A DNA stretch of 64,000 nucleotides from assembly GCA_002633315.1 (NCBI GenBank), contig NWBN01000015.1, positions 86,490 to 150,489 on the forward strand, in the 5' to 3' direction. Source of the stretch: Bacteroidales bacterium Phil6 (GTDB taxonomy: Bacteria > Bacteroidota > Bacteroidia > Bacteroidales > F082). Positions 42,913-51,541 of this stretch are shown in pieces. The position numbers and the translations under genes are program-made. How positions within the stretch are numbered: the stretch's first letter is position 1; every line of letters begins with the position of its first letter. Under the pieces are notes generated by a model that was given only the letters and a program-made list of their open reading frames with translations, made no database searches and was not told where the DNA came from.

Positions 42913-44238
42913 ATGGAGAAACCTCGACTTACATTTGGGCAGATTTGGAATATGACTTTCGGTTTTCTTGGGATACAGATGGGTTTTGCATTGCAGAATG
43001 CCAATGCAAGTCGTATCTTGCAGACTTTCGGTGCTGATGTGGAACATCTGTCATGGTTTTGGCTCGTCGCTCCGGTTACAGGTATGATAGTTCAACCTGT
43101 GATTGGACATTACAGCGACAATACTTGGAATGCTTTGGGACGTCGCAAGCCGTATTTTCTTTTCGGTGCCATAATGGCTTCTATTGGTCTTATTCTCATG
43201 CCTAATTCATATCTTCTTGCTGTGGTACTGCCTCCTCTCTGGATAGGGGCTGGTCTTCTGATGATTATGGATGCTTCCTTCAATATCGCCATGGAGCCTT
43301 TTCGTGCCCTGATGGCAGATAAACTCCCGTCTTCGCAACAGACTCTCGGTTTTTCGGTACAGACCCTGTTGATAGGTATTGGTGCAGTTTTGGGCTCCTG
43401 GCTGCCTTATCTGCTTTTTAATGTCTTTGAAGTGAACGATATTGATGAAACAGGTGTGCCTCGTAATGTGAAATTGTCGTTTCTGATTGGAGCCGTTGTC
43501 CTTATAGTTTCGGTGTTGGTGACTGTTGTCACGACAAAAGAATATTCACCGGAGATTATGCGCCGTTTTAATAAGTCTAAAACTGATGATGAGAAAAAAG
43601 CTCGTTTTTCTGACATATTCTCCGATTTGTTCAATATGCCGCGTACCATGAGACAACTTGGTGTGGTTCAGTTTTTTACGTGGTTTGCTTTTTATTCCAT
43701 GTGGGTATTCACCACTCCGGCATTGGCTCAACATGTATGGGGACTTTCTCCGGGTGACACTACATCGTCCTCATTCAATGAGGCTGCTGATTATGTAGGT
43801 GTCATTTTCGGTGTATATAATCTCACGGCTGCTTGTTTCGCCATGGTGTTGCCTCTTTTGGCACGCCGTCTCGGTCGCAAGACAACGCATGCATTATGTC
43901 TTTCCATAGGTGGTTTAGGTCTTGTTTCCATGATTTTTGTCAATAGTCCTGACATGAAATGGATGCTTAATATCTCTATGGTGGCTGTCGGCATAGCATG
44001 GGCAAGCGTACTCGCAATGCCATACGCCATTCTGTCTGATTCTTTGCCTCAGAAAAAGATAGGCGTTTATATGGGACTTTTTAACTTCTTCATCACTTTC
44101 CCACAGATACTTAACGGAATTTTTGGAGGCATGCTGGTAAAATATCTCTACAACGGTAATGCCGTTTTTTCTCTTGTCACTGCAGGTTTGTTTTTGATTA
44201 TAGCTGCAATTGCCGTACAAAGGGTGCGCATTGAATAA
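42913..44238 (+). CDS. MFS sugar transporter (SLC45/GPH-like)
   Basis: Twelve-helix major-facilitator carrier, 441 residues, of the sucrose/maltose-type group common in Bacteroidetes. It begins MEKPRLTFGQIWNMTFGFLG, with GMIVQPVIGHYSDNTWNALG and RRKPYFLFGA after it: the cytosolic loop motif G-x3-D-x-RRxP of sugar transporters. Other marks: FRALMADKLPSSQQTLGFS and MPYAILSDSLPQKKIGVYMG, repeated by halves. The start at 42913 is preferred over two upstream frames. A sugar substrate is likely but its identity is not shown; no glycosidase adjoins. Confidence 0.93.
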   Translation: MEKPRLTFGQIWNMTFGFLGIQMGFALQNANASRILQTFGADVEHLSWFWLVAPVTGMIVQPVIGHYSDNTWNALGRRKPYFLFGAIMASIGLILMPNSYLLAVVLPPLWIGAGLLMIMDASFNIAMEPFRALMADKLPSSQQTLGFSVQTLLIGIGAVLGSWLPYLLFNVFEVNDIDETGVPRNVKLSFLIGAVVLIVSVLVTVVTTKEYSPEIMRRFNKSKTDDEKKARFSDIFSDLFNMPRTMRQLGVVQFFTWFAFYSMWVFTTPALAQHVWGLSPGDTTSSSFNEAADYVGVIFGVYNLTAACFAMVLPLLARRLGRKTTHALCLSIGGLGLVSMIFVNSPDMKWMLNISMVAVGIAWASVLAMPYAILSDSLPQKKIGVYMGLFNFFITFPQILNGIFGGMLVKYLYNGNAVFSLVTAGLFLIIAAIAVQRVRIE

Positions 44239-44244
44239 TATGTG

Positions 44245-44697
44245 TCATTCTTTGATTTTGCTGTCCATGATGATAGTAACAGGTCCGTCATTTGTCAAAG
44301 ATACCTCCATCATGGCTCCGAAAGAGCCGCTTTGAACATCACTACCTGAGATTTCACGCAAACGACGCAAAAACATCTCGTATAAAGGTATGGCATGTTC
44401 CGGTCGTGCCGCTTTGATGAAACTCGGACGATTGCCTTTCTTTGTCATGGCATGCAAGGTGAATTGACTTACAACCAAGAAAGACCCGCCGACTTGTTCT
44501 ATGTCAAGGTTCATGGCATCGTTGTCATCGGCGAAAATACGCATCTTGCTTAGTTTACGACATAACCATTCGACATCTTCTTCATTGTCGGATTCTTCAA
44601 TACCTAACAATATCATCATCCCGCAGTCTATCTCAGCTTTCTTGTATCCTCCAATTGTAACGGAGGCTTTGGATACTCTTTGTGCCACTATTCTCAT
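44245..44697 (-). CDS. dtd: D-aminoacyl-tRNA deacylase
   Basis: Removes D-amino acids (and Gly from tRNA-Ala) from tRNA, cytosolic homodimer, 150 residues. It starts MRIVAQRVSKASVTIGG, with SFLVVSQFTLHAMTKKGNRPSF (catalytic SQxTL) and the C-terminal TNDGPVTIIMDS (the cross-subunit NxGPVT). Convergent with the sugar transporter gene with only six bases between stops. Confidence 0.96.
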   Translation of the reverse strand: MRIVAQRVSKASVTIGGYKKAEIDCGMMILLGIEESDNEEDVEWLCRKLSKMRIFADDNDAMNLDIEQVGGSFLVVSQFTLHAMTKKGNRPSFIKAARPEHAIPLYEMFLRRLREISGSDVQSGSFGAMMEVSLTNDGPVTIIMDSKIKE

Positions 44698-44829
44698 CGG
44701 AGTAGTCTTAAAAACGAAAGCAACAACGTAAAAATACTTGTTTTATTGTGTATATTGATATTTTTTTGTCTATGTGACATGAATCTGCGTTTGTTGAGGG
44801 ATAATATGACGATATATGATATAAATTAG

Positions 44830-44837
44830 TAATTTTG
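44830..44837 (+). promoter_or_regulatory. -7 element of pdxJ
   Basis: TAATTTTG; the ATG at 44839 directly after it would precede the transcript start, so the start at 44860 is chosen. Confidence 0.6.
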
Positions 44838-44859
44838 CATGATAAAAAACATGGTTATT

Positions 44860-45576
44860 ATGGTACGTTTAAGTGTTAATATTAATAAAATAGCTACGTT
44901 GCGTAATGCTCGCGGGCACAACATGCCCGATGTACAAAAAGCTGCTATCGACATAGAACGTTATGGTGCTGAAGGTATTACGGTGCATCCACGTCCCGAT
45001 CAACGTCATATCACTTATAAGGATGTGCAGTTGCTTCGTCCAATTGTCAAGACGGAATTCAATATTGAAGGTTATCCTTCTGAAGATTTTATCAAGTTGG
45101 TTATTGACAATCATGCCGATCAGGTGACTTTAGTTCCGGATTTACCCGGACAGCTGACGTCGGATCATGGATGGGATACCAAGACATATAAAAAGGAACT
45201 GTCTGAGATCATAGCACGTTTCAAGGACGCAGGAATACGTACTTCTATTTTTGTAGATGCCGTTCCGGAGATGGTGTACCATGCTGTCGAGACAGGCACT
45301 GACCGTGTGGAATTATATACCGAAAGTTATGCCTCCGGCTATGCTGCCAATCCCGAGACTGCCGTACTTCCTTTTGTCAAGGCAGCCCGCGCCGCCGTGG
45401 AGGTAGGTCTCGGCATCAATGCAGGTCACGACCTTAACCTCGATAACTTGAGATATTTCGCTCAAAACGTTGAAGGACTCCTGGAAGTGTCTATCGGTCA
45501 TGCTTTGATATGCGATGCTCTGTATCTCGGTCTTGAAAATACTGTACACATGTATAAGAGATGTTTGGAGTTTTAA
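44860..45576 (+). CDS. pdxJ: Pyridoxine 5'-phosphate synthase
   Basis: Condenses 1-deoxyxylulose 5-phosphate with aminoacetone phosphate in de novo vitamin B6 synthesis. It starts MVRLSVNINKIATLRNARG, then ERYGAEGITVHPRPDQRHI, FNIEGYPS, VTLVPDLPGQLTSDHGW, and GLGINAGHDLNLDNLRYF with the catalytic His. 238 residues, normal. The product feeds the PLP enzymes here, including tryptophanase and ornithine aminotransferase. Single gene. Confidence 0.97.
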   Translation: MVRLSVNINKIATLRNARGHNMPDVQKAAIDIERYGAEGITVHPRPDQRHITYKDVQLLRPIVKTEFNIEGYPSEDFIKLVIDNHADQVTLVPDLPGQLTSDHGWDTKTYKKELSEIIARFKDAGIRTSIFVDAVPEMVYHAVETGTDRVELYTESYASGYAANPETAVLPFVKAARAAVEVGLGINAGHDLNLDNLRYFAQNVEGLLEVSIGHALICDALYLGLENTVHMYKRCLEF

Positions 45577-45631
45577 TGCTTCTTTTATCGTTTCTTAATA
45601 TGTTTTTATTTAAAAATTATTGTTGTTTTTC

Positions 45632-45661
45632 TTGGAGATATCATTGTTTTTATTAACTTTG
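45632..45661 (+). promoter_or_regulatory. Promoter of the alpha/beta hydrolase gene
   Basis: TTG (45632-45634), 19 bases, TAACTTTG (45654-45661), 41 bases before the ATG. Confidence 0.7.
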
Positions 45662-45702
45662 TAGTCTCTGCATGTTATATGCGTAGATAAATATAATGTG
45701 TC

Positions 45703-46491
45703 ATGCGTTTGTTTTACAGGAAATACGGCGATGTTGGAAATCCTGTCATTGTAGTGTTGCACGGGCTGCTCGGTTTGTCGGACAATTGGGATTATTTCGG
45801 CAAGCATTTTGCCGAACTGGGATATCATGTCATCATTCCCGACATGCGTAACCATGGACAGTCGCCCGGGATGGAGACGTTTAACTATTCCGTGATGGCT
45901 TCTGATGTTATGAAAGTTCTTAAAGATGAGAATGTTACGCGTTGTTCTGTCATAGGTCACAGCATGGGTGGCAAGATAGCCATGATGCTCGCTTTCCGTC
46001 ATCCCGACATGGTGGAACGTCTTGAGATTCTTGACATTAGTCCACGTCAGTTTGATTATCCGCTTCAGCATGTTGATTTTATTGATGCCATGTCGCATGT
46101 CGATTTGAAAAAAGTGACACGACGCAGTGATGTGGAAGATGAACTGTCGAAGAGAAATTATGAGAAAAGAATAGTGCTTTTCCTTCTTAAAAACCTGTCT
46201 TACAGCCGTGAAAAAGGATTCCGCTGGAAACCTTATCTTAAAGCAATAAATCGTAATATTGAGGAGATAGGAAAAGGTTTTGACCCTTCGTTGCATTATT
46301 CAGGAAAGACACTCATTATAAAAGGAGGTAAATCGGATTATATCATTGAAGAAAAAGATAAACCTTATTTTGAATGTCATTTTTCTGATTATAAGATTGT
46401 TACATTGCCTGATTCGGGGCATTGGATCCATGTTGACGACCCGGTGGGTTTTATGAAAACTACGGAAAGTTTTTTTATGTCGAATAAATGA
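45703..46491 (+). CDS. Alpha/beta hydrolase (YbfF-like esterase)
   Basis: Cytosolic alpha/beta hydrolase of 262 residues. Oxyanion strand VVLHGLLGLSDNWDYFG, then DMRNHGQSP and the nucleophile elbow VIGHSMGGKIAM with the catalytic Ser; the catalytic His is in LPDSGHWIHVDDP near the end. It matches the YbfF/short esterase group. Natural substrate unknown. It is a single gene with a good promoter and lies just before mrp. Confidence 0.93.
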   Translation: MRLFYRKYGDVGNPVIVVLHGLLGLSDNWDYFGKHFAELGYHVIIPDMRNHGQSPGMETFNYSVMASDVMKVLKDENVTRCSVIGHSMGGKIAMMLAFRHPDMVERLEILDISPRQFDYPLQHVDFIDAMSHVDLKKVTRRSDVEDELSKRNYEKRIVLFLLKNLSYSREKGFRWKPYLKAINRNIEEIGKGFDPSLHYSGKTLIIKGGKSDYIIEEKDKPYFECHFSDYKIVTLPDSGHWIHVDDPVGFMKTTESFFMSNK

Positions 46492-46497
46492 TTTTTA

Positions 46498-46505
46498 TAA
46501 ATTTG
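46498..46505 (+). promoter_or_regulatory. -7 element of mrp-nifU-T9SS cargo operon
   Basis: TAAATTTG, 19 bases before the ATG at 46525. Confidence 0.55.
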
Positions 46506-46524
46506 CAACCTAAAAAATAAGTTT

Positions 46525-47550
46525 ATGTTGTTGACAAAAGAAAATGTAATAGAAGTCCTTAAGGAAGTAGTCTATTTCCCTAAGGGAGGAAATATTATCG
46601 AACTTGGAATGATCGATAACCTCAATGTTGAAGATGGTTTTGTCAGATTTAATATCATTGTCGATGATATTGAAGATGATAAGAACAATTTCCTGGTGGA
46701 GACAGCAACGAAATATATAAATGATGCTTTTGGCAATATCAAAATAGATGTATCTCTTATGTTGTCCAAGACCAACACTTTGGCACATATAAAACATATC
46801 ATAGGAGTGGCATCCGGCAAAGGAGGTGTGGGTAAATCGACAGTGGCTGTAAATCTTGCCGTGGGTCTTGCTACACAAGGCATGAGAGTGGGAATTTTGG
46901 ATGCTGATATTTATGGTCCTTCAGTTCCTATCATGTTTGGTACTGAAGGTTCCATGCCAGAAACTTGTGAAAGAGATGGCAAGACTTTCATGATTCCCGT
47001 AGAGAAATTTGGTGTCAAGATGTTGTCTATAGGTCATCTTGTCAGTGGAGAGACGCCGCTCATTTGGCGTGGACCTATGGCGTCGAGTGCTTTGAATCAA
47101 CTTATGACAGAGACAGATTGGGGCGAGTTGGATTTCCTTGTCGTTGACATGCCTCCGGGAACAGGCGACATACAACTGTCGCTTGCACAAAACTATAAGC
47201 TCGCGGGTGCCATAATAGTCACTACACCGCAAAAAGTGGCTTTCGCCGATGTGCGTAGAGCTGCCAATATGTTTATCCATAGCGGTGTTAATGTTCCGGT
47301 TCTCGGTCTTGTGGAGAATATGGCTTATTTTACTCCATCAGACATGCCTGAAAAGAAATATTATATCTTCGGACAGGGACATGGCGATGCTTTCGCTAAG
47401 GAACTCGGCGTGCCTTTCCTTGGTCAGATACCTATAGACGAGAATATCGCTGCTGCCGGAGACAAGGGCACTCCTTTCTCGTTCAGTAACTTCTCACCTG
47501 TGACTGCCGCTTTTGAGAAATTGGCTAAAACAATAATAGATAAGTTTTGA
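46525..47550 (+). CDS. mrp: Mrp/NBP35-family iron-sulfur carrier ATPase
   Basis: Carries and delivers iron-sulfur clusters. N-terminal MIP18/DUF59-like domain at 1-85; P-loop ATPase from 90 with the deviant Walker A GKGGVGKST at 98-106, DADIYGPSVP, VVDMPPGTGD and TTPQKVAFADVRRA. The usual C-terminal CxxC for the bridging cluster is not seen: the place reads LVENMAYFTPSDMPEKKYY, as is common in Bacteroidetes. 341 residues. Followed after 2 bases by a NifU-domain protein, supporting the cluster role. Confidence 0.95.
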   Translation: MLLTKENVIEVLKEVVYFPKGGNIIELGMIDNLNVEDGFVRFNIIVDDIEDDKNNFLVETATKYINDAFGNIKIDVSLMLSKTNTLAHIKHIIGVASGKGGVGKSTVAVNLAVGLATQGMRVGILDADIYGPSVPIMFGTEGSMPETCERDGKTFMIPVEKFGVKMLSIGHLVSGETPLIWRGPMASSALNQLMTETDWGELDFLVVDMPPGTGDIQLSLAQNYKLAGAIIVTTPQKVAFADVRRAANMFIHSGVNVPVLGLVENMAYFTPSDMPEKKYYIFGQGHGDAFAKELGVPFLGQIPIDENIAAAGDKGTPFSFSNFSPVTAAFEKLAKTIIDKF

Positions 47551-47552
47551 GT

Positions 47553-47789
47553 ATGAAAAAAGAAGATATCATAAAAAAAGTAAACAACGTCCTTGACCAG
47601 ATACGTCCTTATCTTGCAGCTGATGGAGGAGGTGTTGATTTCGTTGACCTTACCGATGATTATGTAGTGTTGGTGAGACTTACCGGGGTATGCGGTGACT
47701 GCCCTCATAGTACTCAGACTCTTAAAAACGGTATTGAGAAAACTATGAAAAGCGTACTGCCTATGATAAAAGCAGTGGAAAAAGTGTAA
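47553..47789 (+). CDS. NifU C-terminal-domain iron-sulfur scaffold
   Basis: A 78-residue NifU-like domain with the cluster-binding CGDC pair (Cys47 and Cys50, within LTGVCGDCPHS) and the start VLDQIRPYLAADGGGVDFVD typical of the family. It accepts or hands over 4Fe-4S clusters. The ATG at 47553 lies 2 bases after the mrp stop; the longer frame from 47547 is less likely. Followed 25 bases later by a T9SS cargo gene. Confidence 0.95.
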   Translation: MKKEDIIKKVNNVLDQIRPYLAADGGGVDFVDLTDDYVVLVRLTGVCGDCPHSTQTLKNGIEKTMKSVLPMIKAVEKV

Positions 47790-47814
47790 ACTATTAACAT
47801 AAAAATTTAAAACA

Positions 47815-49500
47815 ATGAAGAAAAATTTATTCTTAATCAGTCTCTTGGCTATGTTGTTGACGGGCATTACTTTGCAGGCACAATCAACATATACCATGAT
47901 TACATCTTCTGCAGAACTTGAAGCCGGAGCCAAATATCTTATCGTTGGCTTCACGGAAGATGGCGCAGCCTATGCTATGGGCTATCAGAAGTCTAACAAC
48001 CGTTTTGCTCTCAATGTGGCTGAATCCGGTGGTAGCATCACTGTCACTGTGGCTACAAACTCCACTTCTGCAACAGAACCTTTTGAGTTTGAACTCGGTG
48101 GTACTCCCGGTGCATGGACAATCTATGATGCTCTCAACGACGGTTATCTCTATGCCGGTGCAAGCGACAAGAATTATCTCAAGACGCAGAATCCTAATAA
48201 TGCCAATGGAGAATGGAATATTGAGGTCGCAGGCGATGGCTCTTGTGTCCCTACAGCTCAAGGCGAGAATACACGTAATATTATGCGTTTTAACGACAAT
48301 GACTCTGAAAATGTGTTGTTTAGCTGCTATAACAGCGCTTCTACCGTCATCAGTCCCGTGTATTTCTTCAAAGCCGGTGGAGCTCCTGTCATAGATCCGG
48401 AACCGACTAACTATCCTACTAACTTCATTGCTGAAGTGGACCGCAACTCCATAGAACTTTCTTGGGATGATGCCGTTTCAGGCGCTCAACTTCCAAGAGC
48501 TTATCTCGTCTTGGGTTCTACATCTGCAATAACAGTACCTGTCGATGGAGTGGCAGTGGCAAATGATATAGACGCCTCTGACGGCAATGTCGCTTATAAT
48601 GTGTTACAGGGTGCTGAAGATATTACATTCGAAGGTCTTAACCCTAACACTACGTATAACTTTGCCATATTCCCCTATACCAATGCTGGAACCAACATAG
48701 ATTATAAAACTGATGGTTCTTATCCTACAGCAACGGCAACGACAGCAAATGTCGCGACTTTACTCGATGTGGATTTCGAAAACTCCCTTGCTCCGTTTAC
48801 TGCTTACAATGCCTTAGGTGACCAGGAATGGACTGCAACATCATATAATGGTGTGACATACGCCTATATGAATGGTTATGCTGCTGGCGCTTCCAATGCT
48901 AATGAAGACTGGCTCATTACACCTAATATGTTCGCTAATGGTGGCTATACAAGTGTGTTCTTCAGTTTTGAGTCTGCCTATAAATTCGATGGAGACCCTA
49001 TCAGAGTGATGCTTTCTACAGATTATGATGGAGTAAGCGAACCAAGCGACTTCACGTGGATAGATATTACTTCGAACTTTACTTATTCTCCTGGCAACTA
49101 TGAATGGACGGAATCAGGAGAGGTTAATCTCGCTAATTTGACAACATTGAATAACAATACACTGTATGTGGCATTCGTTTATACTTCCAATACTACTGCT
49201 GCTGCATCATGGGAGATTACCGATGTAGAGGCTTTCGGTCAGGGCTATCTTTCTGTTGAAGATAATATGATGACAGAGGTGTCTTTACATCCGAATCCTA
49301 CTTCAGGAAACCTTTCTATCAATATTGACAATGATGCTGTCATGGAGATACGTGATATTGCAGGAAGAGTGGTTATGAAAGGCCAGTTTTCACAGGGAGA
49401 GTCTGTTATCAATGTTTCAGAACTTGGACAGGGCGTTTATGTCATTAGTCTTAGATTCGACAACGGCTCTGTGGCAATGAAGAAATTTATCAAGAAGTAA
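47815..49500 (+). CDS. Secreted T9SS cargo with choice-of-anchor J domain
   Basis: A 561-residue secreted protein. Signal peptide at 1-22 (MKKNLFLISLLAMLLTGITLQA). Residues 25-190 form a beta-rich region; 200-310 resemble a fibronectin III-like domain; 318-475 match the choice-of-anchor/cleaved-adhesin type (LLDVDFENSLAPFT ... EDWLITPNMF ... WEITDVEAFG). The last 80 residues are a type A T9SS sorting domain: VSLHPNPTSGNLSINI, then GRVVMKG, LGQGVYVISL and a final MKKFIKK. It would be exported by T9SS and attached to the surface or released. Its function as adhesin or peptidase partner is not known. Confidence 0.9.
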   Translation: MKKNLFLISLLAMLLTGITLQAQSTYTMITSSAELEAGAKYLIVGFTEDGAAYAMGYQKSNNRFALNVAESGGSITVTVATNSTSATEPFEFELGGTPGAWTIYDALNDGYLYAGASDKNYLKTQNPNNANGEWNIEVAGDGSCVPTAQGENTRNIMRFNDNDSENVLFSCYNSASTVISPVYFFKAGGAPVIDPEPTNYPTNFIAEVDRNSIELSWDDAVSGAQLPRAYLVLGSTSAITVPVDGVAVANDIDASDGNVAYNVLQGAEDITFEGLNPNTTYNFAIFPYTNAGTNIDYKTDGSYPTATATTANVATLLDVDFENSLAPFTAYNALGDQEWTATSYNGVTYAYMNGYAAGASNANEDWLITPNMFANGGYTSVFFSFESAYKFDGDPIRVMLSTDYDGVSEPSDFTWIDITSNFTYSPGNYEWTESGEVNLANLTTLNNNTLYVAFVYTSNTTAAASWEITDVEAFGQGYLSVEDNMMTEVSLHPNPTSGNLSINIDNDAVMEIRDIAGRVVMKGQFSQGESVINVSELGQGVYVISLRFDNGSVAMKKFIKK

Positions 49501-49526
49501 ATTTGATCAGTATAGTTGAAAAATTG

Positions 49527-49553
49527 GAGGCTGACTGTATGTCGGCCTCTTTT
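49527..49553 (+). terminator. Terminator after the T9SS cargo gene
   Basis: GAGGCTGAC (49527-49535) pairs with GTCGGCCTC (49541-49549) with one G-T pair, followed by TTTT. Confidence 0.8.
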
Positions 49554-49591
49554 GTCTAAACTGTTTGTTGATAATGATGTGACGTTGCGCT

Positions 49592-49939
49592 ATGTTTTGG
49601 AATTATCTGTCATATCTTTTTAAAAGCCATAATAGTTTCAGATTGCATTCGCCATTGGTTTTCGCTTTGTATAATAAGGTGTGGCATGATTTGCCAAAAA
49701 AGGATTATCAGGATGAATTGTTGTCGAGACTTGAAGTTTTTATGACTGAGCATCAATCTGTGTTTAAAGAAGGCGACTATGTCATGATTTTTGAGGACCA
49801 TCATAAAGATAAGCATAAGATGAATGTTTGGAATGACTTGAAAAACAATGAGAAAGTACGTCTCTCGGTCGATTTTTACCGTTTTGGCCTGCTTTTTGTG
49901 ATGGATAGGAAAGAGAAAGAAGATTTTATGTTAAGATAA
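49592..49939 (+). CDS. Short protein resembling the two ends of a SAM methyltransferase
   Basis: A 115-residue protein of unknown function. Its start (SYLFKSHNSFRLHSPLVFALYNKV) resembles the N-terminus of a Bacteroidetes class I SAM-dependent methyltransferase family, which carries HG-HSPFVF near residue 20. Its end (VMIFEDHHKDKHKMNVWNDL ... RLSVDFYRFGLLF) resembles the C-terminal part of the same family, D-D-I-x-W ... TIDLFxxGLVF. The SAM-binding core between them (about 130 residues) is missing, and the join near residues 45-65 is in frame. This reading rests on remembered family patterns. It starts 8 bases upstream of the adenosyltransferase gene. Confidence 0.6.
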   Translation: MFWNYLSYLFKSHNSFRLHSPLVFALYNKVWHDLPKKDYQDELLSRLEVFMTEHQSVFKEGDYVMIFEDHHKDKHKMNVWNDLKNNEKVRLSVDFYRFGLLFVMDRKEKEDFMLR

Positions 49940-49947
49940 TAAGAACA

Positions 49948-50502
49948 ATGAGTATGAAAATATACACTAAAACCGGTGATTCCGGAACCACATCATTAGT
50001 CGGAGGGACGAGGGTTTCCAAAGATGATATACGCCTTGAAGCATACGGTACTGTTGACGAGTTGAGCGCTTTTGTGGCTGTATTGCAGGACTCGGAAGGC
50101 ATAGAAGACTCGCATCTGCCGGAATTTGACAGGATACAAGTCAATCTGCTTGTCATTGAGAGTCTGTTGGCAACTGAAAATGACTGCGAATACAAGAAGA
50201 ACATGCCTCAGCTTCATGAAGAAGAGGTAGATAGATTGGAACGATGGATTGATGAACTGACAGACAGACTGCCGCCATTGAGAAATCTCGTCATACCAGG
50301 TGGTCATGTACTTTCTTCCAAATGTCATCTCTGTCGTACAGTATGTCGTCGTGCAGAACGCCGTATAATTGGACTCAGTCGTCAATATCCTGTCAATGAG
50401 ATGATAATGAAATACTTGAATCGTTTATCTGACACGTTTTTCGTATTGTCGCGTTATTATCTTAATAAATTCAATAAAGAGGAAAAGCCTTGGAAACCAT
50501 GA
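49948..50502 (+). CDS. Cob(I)yrinic acid a,c-diamide adenosyltransferase (PduO type)
   Basis: Transfers the adenosyl group of ATP to cob(I)alamin, making the coenzyme used by the class II ribonucleotide reductase at 22664. PduO-type marks: KIYTKTGDSGTTSLVGG at the N-terminus, YGTVDELSAFVAVLQD and CRTVCRRAERRIIGL (Arg cluster at the ATP site), then YLNRLSDTFFVLSRY. 184 residues, full length. It is preceded by the short methyltransferase-like gene. Confidence 0.95.
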   Translation: MSMKIYTKTGDSGTTSLVGGTRVSKDDIRLEAYGTVDELSAFVAVLQDSEGIEDSHLPEFDRIQVNLLVIESLLATENDCEYKKNMPQLHEEEVDRLERWIDELTDRLPPLRNLVIPGGHVLSSKCHLCRTVCRRAERRIIGLSRQYPVNEMIMKYLNRLSDTFFVLSRYYLNKFNKEEKPWKP

Positions 50503-50539
50503 TGTTGGTAAAAATTTTGATGTTTATTAAAAATAATGC

Positions 50540-50569
50540 TTGACAAATTCTTAATATGTATTATTTTTG
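50540..50569 (+). promoter_or_regulatory. Promoter of the DUF2795 gene
   Basis: TTG (50540-50542), 19 bases, TATTTTTG (50562-50569), 26 bases before the ATG. Confidence 0.75.
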
Positions 50570-50595
50570 CGCCCTAAATAAAATCAAAATATAAA

Positions 50596-50817
50596 ATGTA
50601 CTGGACATTAGAATTAGCATCTAAATTGGAGGATGCACCATGGCCTGCAACTAAAGAAGAATTGCTCGATTGGGCCATGAGAGTAGGTGTTCCTCAGGAA
50701 GTTATTGAAAATCTTCGTGAAATAGAAGATGAAGGCGACATATATGAACGTATTGAAGATATATGGCCCGATTATCCTACCAAAGATGACTTCTTCTTCC
50801 ATGAGGACGAATATTAA
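50596..50817 (+). CDS. DUF2795 protein
   Basis: A 73-residue acidic protein of the DUF2795 family, recognised by the start MYWTLELASKLEDAPWPATK, with ELLDWAMRVGVPQEVIENL and IEDIWPDYPTKDDFFFHEDE after it. It is soluble and highly conserved in Bacteroidetes, with no known function; the fold resembles a small helix-turn-helix-like bundle. Single gene with a strong promoter and terminator, which suggests high expression. Confidence 0.92.
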   Translation: MYWTLELASKLEDAPWPATKEELLDWAMRVGVPQEVIENLREIEDEGDIYERIEDIWPDYPTKDDFFFHEDEY

Positions 50818-50842
50818 TAAGGTAATTGGTTATCAATTAAAT

Positions 50843-50879
50843 AAAAAAAAGATTCATAGCTAACTGTGAGTCTTTTTTT
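50843..50879 (+). terminator. Terminator of the DUF2795 gene
   Basis: AAAAAAAGATTCA pairs with TGAGTCTTTTTTT (one G-T pair) around a 10-base loop, ending in seven T. Confidence 0.75.
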
Positions 50880-50973
50880 GTTTAAATATGACTTGTTTGG
50901 AAAATGTTGTTGTCAATCAGTTCTTTTCTTTATGATATCTTTTTGATGTGGAAGTAGTTGTAGATAATGAAAT

Positions 50974-51537
50974 TCATTGCCTTCGTTTTTTCCGGTCGAA
51001 GGCATATATGCTGTATCCTGTAGCAATATTGACAAGTTGGACGCTGCCTAAAACAAAAGTAAACAAAAATGGGAAGAATATGGCAAAATCACGTTGAGGT
51101 GTAATTTTGAGCTGTATGTTGTTCCAACATACAAACGTGCTGACTATCTTGAAAAAACCGCTGATAAATGACAGCAAAACTACTAATGGCAGAAAGTCGG
51201 ATACCATGCACAGACAGTCGCTTATGATGAATATTATAGCGGAAACAAGGAGAATGTCTCTTGTGTTGAATCTGAAAAGTATCCTGAACAATAGCGGGAA
51301 AGCCATCGTTAGTCCTGTCATGGAAGCATATCCCGCCATCATGATGTCTTCGGTTATCCACGACAGACTGCCGCTCATCTCGGCAACTGCTGACATATAA
51401 ACTCCTCCTGAAAACATGAAAACGATGATGATAAGTATCATTAAAGGAAAACGTAACCATAATGGTACGAAATCTTTCCATACCATAATGCGTCTTGCAG
51501 AGGATATTTCTTCCGGTGATGATGTTGGTGAAGACAT
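50974..51537 (-). pseudogene. emrB: EmrB-like MFS drug exporter, truncated after five helices
   Basis: N-terminal third of a DHA2/EmrB-type major-facilitator permease. Intact members have about 14 helices and over 500 residues; this frame stops at 187. Five membrane segments are seen, from LRFPLMILIIIVFMFSGGVYM to FAIFFPFLFTFVLGSVQL, with the family blocks EDIMMAGYASMTGLTMAFP and WNNIQLKITPQRDFA. The frame is normal up to NIATGYSIYAF and then ends in DRKKRRQ, which is unlike the family. A hairpin, TGCCTTCG (50978-50985) with CGAAGGCA (50997-51004), sits at the break. No continuation is found in the 150 bases beyond. It follows emrA by four bases. Confidence 0.82.
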
Positions 51538-51541
51538 GCTT

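Noticed and set aside
45610..46296. 228-codon frame antisense to the alpha/beta hydrolase gene
   Set aside because: Shadow frame; the plus-strand gene has a clear catalytic pattern and promoter.
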